From NCBI GenBank assembly GCA_020310875.1, contig CM035438.1, forward strand, positions 97,444,432 to 97,508,431: a DNA stretch of 64,000 bases. The letters run 5' to 3'. The position numbers and the translations under genes were made by a program. Positions within the stretch are counted from its first letter, which is position 1. Each line of letters starts with the position of its first letter. The notes beneath the pieces were generated by a model. It did not search any database, was not told the DNA's origin, and saw only the letters and a program-made list of their open reading frames with translations. This document shows positions 1-8,600 of this stretch, in pieces. Source of the stretch: Ceratopteris richardii. Taxonomy: Eukaryota > Streptophyta > Polypodiopsida > Polypodiales > Pteridaceae.

Positions 1-1046
1 GAATCATCTTGATCCTCTGCATAATTGTTGTAATCCTTTCTGTTCCTGTATCCACCTTGATAATTGCCATTGTGATTGTAGCTATTGTTGTAATTATTGT
101 TGTAGCCATGGTAGCCTTGAGATGGATTGAATCTGCCTCTGCCTTGAGAGTATCCTCCTCTTTGGTGACCTCTTCCTCTTTGGTTCTTGTAGTTTTTGTA
201 ACATTCATCTGTAGTATGGTTAGAAAAGCCACAAATATTGCATGGAGATTGATTGTAGGGTCTCCCCCTACCTGACTTACCTCCTCTGCCCCTACCTCTG
301 GATGATCTACCTCTCCCTGCATAGTTTGCTTGGGAGGTAGAGCCTTCTTCATCAACCTTCTTGCTTTTACCCTTGTCTTTAGACTTCTTATCAGTATATA
401 GGGCAGAGGGATTGTTACCTTTTGATTGCTCTCCATTCTTTGTGATCTTTGCTTCATGTGTAAAGAGTTGTCCAATCAGAGTTGTTAGATCAGGTGCTTG
501 GATGTCCATGTACAAGTCCATTGCTGTGGTAAAGCTCTCCCACTTGTCATCTGCCTTTAGTCCATTGATCACTTGTCTGACTATTTGCTCTTCCTCAATT
601 TCTTCTCCAACACTTGCAAGTTGATCTGCAATGTCTTTGACTTTGGTGACAAAATCTGAGACACATTGTTTTGATTGCTTCCTAAGAGTTGTAAACTCAA
701 TCCATAGCTGATTCTTTCTGGCCCTTGTGCTTGATGAAAAATATGTTGACAAGGTTTCCCAAGTCTCTTGGGAAGTCTTACAGTTCCTTACATGAGGTAG
801 AAGGAAATCAGAGATAGAGTTTAGAAGGTATGACCTTGCCAAAGCATCTTTTGCACACCATTGGTTGAGCCTCTCATGTTCATCCTTTGTAGGTAGGCCT
901 CTGGTTTTGAATGAGGGCAACTCCTCATCTCTTGATATGTATCCATACAAGCTTCTCCCTTGTAGATAGGTCTTCATTCTCAATGACCAAGCCTGGTAAT
1001 TATTTCTATCCAATTTGTCAATGAAGGAAGGGAAACCATCACCCAT
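1..1046 (-). CDS. gag: Copia Gag polyprotein, N-terminal 348 codons, open to the window edge
   Basis: The ATG at 1046-1044 starts MGDGFPSFIDKLDRNNYQAW, the usual start of a plant copia Gag. No stop codon occurs down to base 1. The N-terminal 200 residues match the UBN2-type Gag region (W-C-A-K-D-A-L-A-R-S, LLPHVRNCKTSQETWE, V-R-Q-V-I-N-G-L). They are followed by a lysine/arginine-glycine-rich stretch and a CCHC zinc knuckle of pattern C-x2-C-x4-H-x4-C (CNICGFSNHTTDEC, about 205-246). Gag forms the cytoplasmic virus-like particle and the knuckle binds the element RNA. The sequence continues as an asparagine/tyrosine/glycine-rich linker towards the protease, which is off-window. This is the best preserved gag in the window. 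Confidence 0.88.
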   Translation of the reverse strand, partial: MGDGFPSFIDKLDRNNYQAWSLRMKTYLQGRSLYGYISRDEELPSFKTRGLPTKDEHERLNQWCAKDALARSYLLNSISDFLLPHVRNCKTSQETWETLSTYFSSSTRARKNQLWIEFTTLRKQSKQCVSDFVTKVKDIADQLASVGEEIEEEQIVRQVINGLKADDKWESFTTAMDLYMDIQAPDLTTLIGQLFTHEAKITKNGEQSKGNNPSALYTDKKSKDKGKSKKVDEEGSTSQANYAGRGRSSRGRGRGGKSGRGRPYNQSPCNICGFSNHTTDECYKNYKNQRGRGHQRGGYSQGRGRFNPSQGYHGYNNNYNNSYNHNGNYQGGYRNRKDYNNYAEDQDD

Positions 1047-1059
1047 GATTACCTTATTT

Positions 1060-1071
1060 GCTCTGATACCA
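1060..1071 (-). other. Primer binding site of Copia-A3 (initiator tRNA-Met)
   Basis: Minus-strand TGGTATCAGAGC lies one base inside the LTR edge. It is complementary to the 3' end of plant initiator tRNA-Met and would prime minus-strand DNA synthesis. Confidence 0.88.
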
Positions 1072-1072
1072 C

Positions 1073-2190
1073 TGTTGGAAGTGATGGCTGGATGCACTCA
1101 GAAGTTGAGTTGGTGCTGCAAATCCTGCTTCACACCTGCCCTCCTTTCTCTTCAGATATACTTAGGAGACTCCTTGAGCTTCCAAATGACATCAAGAAAC
1201 TATATATGTGCTTTACAAAATAATTGTGTAATGACCAAATCAAAACAGATGATTTTGAATCTTCACAAGTTCAAAAACTTTCTATTCCTGTAATGATACC
1301 TGCTCAGTCTTAAGCTTAGTGTGTCCAGCACACTTACAATTGGATTAATTCCTTCTGGGAGTATTAAATTAACTTAACAAGCTACCATTAGCAAGTTAAA
1401 TCACTCCAATTGATAAACTATGCACTGAGAATGATCTTTAGCAAAATCAGAGACACCCCCGACTTTTTAGGAACTACACAGAAAAATACCAGTGACTGTC
1501 TCGACTGTGATTTCTCCCAATTGGCTGAATGGAATGACTTGAAACTTTGTAGTGTTGTAGAATGCTTTGAGCTGGTTCCAATGAGCTTTGAATCATCCAA
1601 TTTGGTTCAGTAGATCTTGAGATATGCCCTGTTGAAGTTGTCAGACTTGAAATGTACACTCAGAGAATAACAGAGATGATCAATATGAGTATATGTATTA
1701 AATCTATCAATAGTACATTCCCATTGGTATGATATGTAATGCCCAATGGTACTCAGAGGTGTAGGCAATAGTGTAGCACTCACACACTCAGAGATAGATG
1801 GATTAGCCTCGGGATATGAGCTGAAAAAGGACAAGCTTACCCGCGACTTTTCTTCATGGCTTTTATAAGAGTCTTGAAGGAGTTTGAATTTGAATTCAAG
1901 TTTTGGCTCCCTTCAATCTCTCCACTAAACTTAGGGAGATATTCCCTCAACTGATTCATCTACTTTTTCCACGACTCTAGTCTGGTAGGTGTGATTACAT
2001 GATTGGTAAAGTCATATAGACTTTTTACATGAGATAAATGGTAATAATCAATAAGCATTGATTTCTATGGTTCAAATGTATCCTTCAAGGGTTCAACTTT
2101 AGCCTTCCAAGGTTCCAATTGTCCAAGCCTTATGTTGAGTCTTCAAGGTACAAATCAAAGCCAAGTGTGAAGGCTTGATTTACACCAACA
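1073..2190 (-). repeat. 5' LTR of Copia-A3 (1118 bp)
   Basis: Bounded by TG...CA on the plus strand (tgttggaag at 1073, accaaca ending 2190) and flanked by the primer site on one side and Gypsy-L coding sequence on the other. A TATAAAA motif on the minus strand at 1867-1861 is the likely RNA start region. The LTR is 63 bp longer than the 1055-bp LTRs of the A1/A2 copies. Confidence 0.85.
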
Positions 2191-3134
2191 CAAATGAGTG
2201 CCCTTTGCACTGGTACATCATACGCGAGACATCTATACACAATCCTGGTGAGGGCACAGCATCCATATAGTACATACTTTTGTTTCTTATACCACCTTTG
2301 ATGAGCCAAGTGGATTTGGTCGATAATCCAATGGGGCATGTTGATTGTCAGATCAAAGGCATCAGCCAAATATAGACTAAACCATATCTTCTTAGGTGGC
2401 ATTGTGAACCTCTCGTGAGCGGGAAATTCAAAGTGCTGCATGACCATTCGCAAATGAATGGCGATTGTAGGCGTCATTGCCACCATGTCCTTTAACTTCG
2501 TTAGATTCCTGTTCTTCATATTGTCGGGGACCATAGTCTCTTTCTCCGTAGGAATGTGCATACCTTTCATGTCTAGAGCTTCCCTTACCAAGTTGATAGT
2601 CAATCTGAAACGCTTGAGCTCATTGCCCCTTGTGAGAGATGGGAGGACAAAGGAGTTGTATCCCTTTTTGTCTTTGCTCGGAGTGAGGGTGCTAATCAAA
2701 TAAGAGCATCTTAGAAAATCCGGCTTTGGCAATTGGAATTTGAAGTACTCGTAGAGTCCTGCCTTCTTCCATATAGGTTGCAGTCCTTCATTATTCTGCA
2801 GTCTCTCAAATTCCCTAGTGAAAAAGTGATATCTGCCCCAGTGCCCATTGAATTCTATTTCAGCCTCCCACATATAAGTGCCTTCACCTAGGGGTCCTGC
2901 CACATCACTGAACCAATGTGAGTTTTTGCTGACCGGCATTGTGTGCCCCTGTGGAGGATTTTGGACTGGTATTGCGTGTAATGCCCTCAATGCCACTGGG
3001 TGTTCCTTCAATTCCTCCTCAACGGGAAGACTTTCAATGTCCACGACTTGGGGGTTGGTGCCTGCCTGGGAGCTAGTTCCTGCCGTATCAGATGTTACTT
3101 CTTGCCTCCTGATTCTGTGAGAATATAGAAACAT
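2191..3134 (-). pseudogene. Extra ORF of Gypsy-L downstream of pol, unknown function, interrupted by Copia-A3
   Basis: About 314 codons are open from the ATG at 3134-3132 to the Copia-A3 insertion point; the last codons before the stop at 2130 belong to the inserted LTR. The first 60 residues are low-complexity and acidic (SLPVEEELKEHP). The rest is a folded-looking, W/F/Y-rich region (HWFSDVAGP, MWEAEIEFNGHWGRYHFF, MPHWIIDQIHLAHQRW). I see no clear signal peptide or membrane segment in the part that remains. I do not recognise the family. Position and length recall the additional 3' ORF of Athila/Tat elements, sometimes called env-like, but sequence alone does not show an envelope protein. 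It is separated from the pol tail by about 200 bp. Confidence 0.65.
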
Positions 3135-3336
3135 GTGTTAACATTGTAAAGGACAAGATAGAACCGTTTTTGTCCCCATTACAACATTAACATGAGGTTC
3201 GGGAGAGATTAGTGGGTTAGTAAGTGCTCGGTGCTTGTGTGTGTAGTTAGGGATTGGTTAGACCTAGGAGCTAGGTGGAATGATGTGGTGTGAGAGTGAC
3301 GTAGTTAGTAGGTGGGCATGGATTTACAACTGGGGT
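3115..3336 (-). promoter_or_regulatory. Spacer between pol tail and extra ORF with a splice-acceptor-like site
   Basis: On the minus strand the ORF start is immediately followed by a T-rich run ending in CTATATTCTCACAG just before AATCAGG (about 3133-3115), a good match to a plant 3' splice site. A spliced subgenomic RNA would explain how an ORF so far from the LTR promoter is translated. The donor is not identified. The remaining spacer shows no other structure. Confidence 0.35.
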
Positions 3337-4158
3337 CTAGGGGTTTATTACAATTTTAGGTTGCCAAACATAGTGGATGGGTTTTGATATTGATTTTGTG
3401 GATACTCTGAAGAGTTGGATAGGGGTATCTACTTGAGAATGGGGCTTTTTAGGGACCCATTTACGAGTGATTCTACTTGTGCTCATGGAAGAATATGTGT
3501 CCGTGCGTGATGTGTAAGACTGGGCATCAGATGTTCGAGTGAGTGAAACATGTTGTACCGGGTGTGGCCTTGGTGTAGCTATTTGAGCCCGCAAGCAAGC
3601 CTTAGGCACCCAGATTTGTCGTGATTGTGGGCTGGCCTTCATTGACTTCTTGGGTACCCAAATAGACTTCACCTTCGCAGAAGAATTAATGAAGGACTTC
3701 TTATTAGTGTCGTGTTGTTGACTCCTAATAAGAGGTTTTGGCCATGGGGTTGGCCTGGTCGGAACAAGGTGTTCGCCTTTTTGCTTCCATACTTGTTTCC
3801 TCGGCTGAAACAATCTGCATTGCTCCTTTTTTTGGCCTCCAGTATAGGTAGTGTTCTGCTTCTTCTGTATTTGATCTGCCTTTGGTTGCTGCATCCCTCT
3901 GGCCTTTGGAACAGAAGGGAGTGCCTTCTTATCCTTGACTCCGTTGTTGAGACAATCCTCTTTCTGCATCATACACTTTTGGACAAGAATAGCATTGTCA
4001 ACTTCATGTGCGCCCCTGGAAGGACCAGGAGTTCGTGCCTTACCTAGTTCCTTGAGTGCCTCATTTTCCAATTCGACTGTAATTCGACTATGATTTACCC
4101 ATACCTGAAGAAGTCCGCTTCTTAGGTTTAGGTTGACTGCATGATCATAGATCCAGTC
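3337..4158 (-). pseudogene. pol: C-terminal tail of the Gypsy-L Pol polyprotein: basic region with W-x-P-K repeats
   Basis: This stretch is in the same frame as the integrase-protease segment and is separated from it only by the TAG at 4161-4159, so it is read here as the end of the same polyprotein rather than a separate gene. The first 29 codons complete the protease-like domain (DWIYDHAVNLNLRSG). About 240 residues rich in K, Q, P and S follow. They contain four spaced motifs: SIWVPKK (about 3663), QIWVPKA (about 3620), KWVPKKP (about 3463) and YVWQPK (about 3368). High charge and lack of hydrophobic core suggest a flexible, probably nucleic-acid-binding segment. The stop at 3337 ends the frame. 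Confidence 0.6.
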
Positions 4159-6180
4159 CTAACCCAAGACAAGAGGCTCAGTGAGGTCCTCATCTTGACA
4201 CACTAGTACTTTGACTGTCATTGCTTTGTCTTGAATATAGAGGGGAAGTTCCACCTCACCCATGCAAGGGGTTTCCACACCTCCCAATCCTATGAGATAT
4301 GCTTCTATAGGATTGACAGTTAATTTCAACTCTTGATAGTAAGACCATTTAACAGCACTAGTGGCTGCACCTGAGTCAATCAAGGCTCTTACAGTCCTTG
4401 CACCCTTTCCTTGTCCTATATCTAAGGTTATAAAAGGACGTCGATCAATTATCCTAGGAGAGCTCATACCTGAAACTTCACACATAGCCACGTGATATCC
4501 TTGATCTGCATATGCATCTAGCCTAGGTTGCTCTCCGCCTTGTCTTCTTAGTTTCTTTCTCCGTATGCGCTCTAAAGCTTCTGCTTGGGCTTCTTCTCGA
4601 ATTCGCTTTTCTTCTTCTTTGTGTTTCTTAGCAGTATTGAGTCGACTTAGCATTTCCTCTAAGAGAGGTTCCTGATACAACTTGACTCTGCATCTGCTAA
4701 TGTAGCTCGGGAGAACATCACCCTCTAAAGTGGCTAGTTGTACTGCTCCACTTGTGGAGATCCTATTTATGATCATAGGTCCGTAGCCTCTCTTTTCTAG
4801 CTTCCTTGCATGTTGTTTCAAAGTGTATACTAGTACTAGGTCGCCTGCCTTCAAACCTTTATCCTTAACGTGGGCATCAAAGTATGCCTTATGTCGTTTC
4901 TTGGCTGCATATATCCCTGCAGCTGCTCTCAGTCTTGTTTCCCCTAATCGTTCAAGGTCAAAAAGTCTCGAAGAGAGTTCATGACCCGTCCATTCATGCT
5001 CTTGTGCTACTTTCAGTGTAGGTATTAAGAAGTCCAACGGTAGCACTGCATTTTGGCCAAATACCATATGAAAGGGGGTGGCTTGGAGTACCGTTTTGTA
5101 GGCGACTCGGTATGCCCAAACAGCATGGTGTAGCTGTTTGTCCCAATCAGAGCGTTTATTGTTCACTAATTTCGTCAGTACATTGCATAAGATCTTGTTG
5201 GTGCTCTCAGCCTGGCCATTAGCTTGAGGGTGATAGGGGGCAGACTTCTTATGTACTACCAAGAATTCTTGGAGCAAATTTTCAATAACTTCATTCAAGA
5301 AGTGAGTGCCTCTATCACTAACCAGCTCTATAGGTAACCCGTATCTAGTGAACACATTCTCAAATAAAAACTTAGTTGTTGTTTGAGCATCGTTCTTTGT
5401 TGTGGCTTTTACCTCTACCCACTTTGTCAGATAGTCTGTCGCAACAATGATGTACTCAGCATGCGAACCCTTGGCTGGGGGATTAATAGGACCTACAAAG
5501 TCTATTCCCCACTTAGAGAATGCACGTCCACCCATCATAGGTTTCAGTGGCATCTCATCTTTGCGTATAGGATACTGAGTTCTCTGACAAACATCACACC
5601 GTTTCACATAGGTATGTGCATCCATGTGAAGGGTCGGCCACCAGAAGCCCGCAAATAGTATTGCTTTTATCACCCGATCTGGTCCAAAGTGTCCTCCTGC
5701 TACACCTTTGTGAGCAGTTTCCAAGATCTTGAGATATTCACTTTCATGGACACATAGTCTCAGGTAACCATCTTTACCACGCTTGTATAGATTATCACCA
5801 ATGAGTGGGTAATCCTGGGCTTCTTGTTCTAAACTCCTTTTCCTCGCCAGAGTCATGTCTGGAGGGAATCTTTTCGTTTTCAGGAAGGATACTAGTGGTT
5901 CACTCCAATCTCGCACTATGGACACTTGATAAAGAGTGGCATGTTCCACAGGTGGTTTAGTGCAACAGATTGGGCATTCCTTGCACAACTTTTGGACATC
6001 AGCCTCCATAGTAGGCCAATGCACTCCGAGTCTCCTTAGTGTCTGTAGGGTTCGTTGTTTTGAGTAGTGTTGCTCTAATGCACCTACATGTGCTAATTGC
6101 AACCATTTAGCGTACTCATCCTCTTCCACACAATAAGCCAAGATCCCTTGATCGGTGTGCTTGTACATACTACCTGCCAT
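4159..6180 (-). pseudogene. pol: Gypsy-L Pol segment: two H2C2 zinc modules, integrase core, second retropepsin-like domain
   Basis: A 673-residue open segment of Pol. Module 1 has H31-x6-H38 and C69-x2-C72; module 2 has H157-x6-H164 and C195-x2-C198. Both fit the integrase H2C2 zinc-binding fold. The catalytic core shows D227 (KWGIDFVGP), D289 (VSDRGTHF) and E325 (ANGQAEST), giving D,D35E, so the active-site triad is intact. A GPF-like C-terminal region (RGYGPMIINRIS, about 470) and a charged helix follow. Residues 585-673 look like an aspartic protease: ALIDSGAATS with D602 (codon 4377-4375), a flap-like GLGGVETPCMG and EPLVLG. The frame is cut at 4161-4159 where TAG stands at a W position before DWI. 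Upstream, the only interruption between this segment and the RNase H is the TAG at 6219-6217, in the same frame. Confidence 0.85.
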
Positions 6181-6219
6181 GATGTGATACTTTTGGGCTT
6201 TTACTACCTCTTTATCCTA

Positions 6220-6567
6220 TGTGTTTATTACTGGGTGGTTGGGCCCGTATGTCAATACTGGCACTAATGGCTTAGCCCACTGAGGTACAACTTCCAAATT
6301 AAACAAGTAAGCATCAGGAAGGTCATCTGACACTCCTTGTGGGGCTTCTCCCGATGTGATCCTAGATAGATGATCTGCTCTCAAATGAGTCTTCCCTTTC
6401 CTTACCACAACCTCGAAATCATATTCCATTAGCAAGAGAAACCATCTTACTAATCTTCCTGTATTGCATGGCTTGTTCACGAGATATAACAAAGCTTGGT
6501 GATCAGTAAAAAATTTAAATTTATTTGCAAGCAAATAATGTCTAAATTTCTTAACTGCATATACCAT
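6220..6567 (-). pseudogene. pol: Gypsy-L RNase H, C-terminal part
   Basis: Contains the Ty3-type RNase H signature KKFRHYLLANKFKFFTDHQALLYL and the conserved tail VVRKGKTHLRADHLSRI. RNase H removes the RNA strand of the RNA-DNA hybrid during reverse transcription. It is one frame off the RT segment upstream: a frameshift lies near 6640, and a CGA-to-TGA stop near 6600 (GAA TGA AAT) is visible by comparison with the intact Gypsy-R copy at 30060-30120. After the RH tail there is a linker of about 45 residues before the TAG at 6219-6217. Confidence 0.85.
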
Positions 6568-6614
6568 GCCTAATCCCTCTCTCTCAGTAGTGGTATAATT
6601 TCATTCAGCTGCAT

Positions 6615-8597
6615 TCAATTGTCTACTAGCGTAGGCAATTGGAAAACCATATTACCTTCACCGGTAGGTTGTGCTAGTACACACCCAATAGCATAATTGG
6701 ATGCATCCACATGAACATGGAAAGGCTTATTCCAGTCTGGTGTGGTTAAGATTGGTGCTGAACATAGTCGCCGTCTAAGCTCATTGAAGGAATTCTCACA
6801 TTCATCAATCCACTCAAAGTTAGTCAGAAGTCCGTACATGGGCTTTGCAATGACAACATAGATGTGAATGAACCGGCAGTAGTAACCACAGTGCCCCATG
6901 AAAGCGTGTACTTCCTTGATGTTCTTTGGCTTAGGTAACTCGGCTATGGCTCTCACTTTCTCTTCATCCGTGGATATGCCATTCTTTGACACTATGTGTC
7001 CTAGAATCTTGCCTTGCCTGACCATAAAAACGCACTTTTCTGGGTTCAGGCAGACTTGATATTCTCTACATTTGTCAAAGATTTGTCTGAGTTCAGGAAT
7101 ATGGGTTTGTCTAATGTTGGAATGAGCACAAAGATCATCAACATAGACTTCTAAGTTCTTCCTCAGGAACTCTTTAAACACATGGCACATCAGCCTCTGG
7201 AAGGTTGCTGGTGCATTGGTAAGCCCAAATGGCATTACTCTAAAAGCAAAAATGCCCCATTCTATGGCAAAAGCCGTCTTATGCTGATCTTCTGGAGCTA
7301 TGGCTACTTGGTTGTAGCTCGAAAATCCATCAAAGAAGCTGTACACTTCCTTGCCTGCTACTCTTTCTAAGAGATGTTATGTGATAGGAAGCGGATAGTT
7401 ATCTCGAATTGTGGCTGCATTGACCTTCTTCAACTTAATGCATACTCGCAGCTTTCCATTTTTCTTGGGCACCACTACAATAGGGGATACCCACTCAGTG
7501 TGCTCAATTTCATAGATGAATCCAGCTTCTACCAGTCTATCTATTTCCTCCTTGATCTTAGCAGCATAGTTATCATTATATGTGTATGGCTTTTTCTTGG
7601 AGGGTTTGGCTTCTGAGGTCATGGGGATAGTGTGTGAGCATATATCAGGGTCTACACCTTTCAGGTCCTTGTAACTCCAAGCGAATACATCTCTGTATTC
7701 TCTTAGCAAGGCGATTAATTCTTGCTCTTCTTCTTCCGTCAGGTCATGGCCTATGTACGTGCATCTCTCTTCTCCTTCCTCTATGGCTACCACAATTTTC
7801 TTGGTGGTTTCTTTGTTATCATAGGCCTCCCCTGATTGCGCCTCTCGTTTAGGCATTCTGATCATGACTCTCCTGTCATCTATCTCGTACTTTTTAAAGT
7901 TTTCAGGGACCTCAAACAAAGATTCTTCCTCTTCTGGTGTGACTTCTCTCTTCTTTCTTTTCTTTCCTTCTTCCTTCAGGGTCACTTGTGTGGCTAGCCT
8001 TAAGTCATTTGTAAGCTCTCCATGCCTCTGGGGTTGAAATTCTATTTCATAGAAGTATTCTTCATCTGATGCAAAAGGTGGGTCCATAATGATTGACTCT
8101 AGATCGGAGTCACTTGCATCCTCAAATGCATCAGGGCTAGGTTCACACTCTTCTAACACTGCCTCTCCCATGATTGGCTCTATGGAGAAGACTGAAATGT
8201 CATAGCCATCTTCATCACAGTGAGGTGTCCATTGTTCTTCATTGATGGCTACATCCATTGTTGCTAAGATTTCTGCCCAGCCGTGGGGTTCAAATTCTTC
8301 GTCAAGAAAGACTATAGGCGCATAGGCTAGGACTTGAATTGATCTATGTGTTTCTTTTGCACCTATCTCTCTGGCTTCTTCTCTCTTCTCTTCTTCTACT
8401 GCTACTTTGTACATCCATAAGTGGGTGTCTTCATGCATCCATGAGGATCCTGATCCTATGGAATGCACCGATTCCGTATCATCTTTGGCTCTATGGATGG
8501 GATTCCACTGGATAGGAGGGACATCTCTATGAGAGTAATCTTTGAGATTCACTTTGGTCGTAACACCTAAGTGTTGCAGGTACAAGGAATTGGTTCC
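6615..8597 (-). pseudogene. pol: Gypsy-L reverse transcriptase with long acidic linker
   Basis: The right half (8597 to about 7750) is an acidic linker between protease and RT. RT proper shows EWVSPIVVVPKKNGKLRVC, the palm motif FRVMPFGLTNAPATFQ and the catalytic YVDD (VYVDDLCAHS, about 7125), then GHCGYY and the start of RNase H (HVHVDASNYAIGCVLAQ). RT copies element RNA into DNA in the particle. Breaks: TAA at 7379-7377, where Gypsy-R has GAA; a lost glycine (FSSYNQ versus FSGYNQ in Gypsy-R); and the frameshift near 6640 after TGEGN. The frame is otherwise the same as that of gag and protease upstream. Confidence 0.88.
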
Positions 8598-8600
8598 CTA

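Larger units (their letters stand above)
1..2190 (-). mobile_element. Copia-A3, Ty1/copia element, 5' LTR and gag part; runs off the left edge
   Basis: Reading on the minus strand there is a 5' LTR (2190 to 1073), a primer site for initiator tRNA-Met (1071-1060) and an open gag frame from 1046 to the window edge. The LTR shares its start (TGTTGGTG...AAGCC), its TATA region and parts of its body with the LTRs at 43384-51243 and 55535-56589, so this is a diverged member of the same family A. It is inserted inside the third ORF of Gypsy-L: the gypsy reading frame stops making sense at 2190, exactly at the LTR tip. The 3' half of the element and the second target-site copy lie outside the window. 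Confidence 0.9.

Noticed and set aside
2130-2190. Last 17 codons of the extra ORF
   Set aside because: They lie inside the inserted Copia-A3 LTR and are not native.
3712-4047. Plus-strand hydrophobic ORF resembling a membrane protein
   Set aside because: Antisense shadow of the basic Pol tail; lysine/glutamine codons read backwards give leucine/phenylalanine.
3337-4071. Independent 244-codon gene
   Set aside because: In frame with the upstream integrase-protease segment with no stop except the TAG at 4159; the apparent start is TTG. Treated as the Pol tail.
7377-8585. Separate acidic host gene in the 402-codon open stretch
   Set aside because: It is colinear with the acidic protease-RT linker of Gypsy-R and runs into RT motifs.
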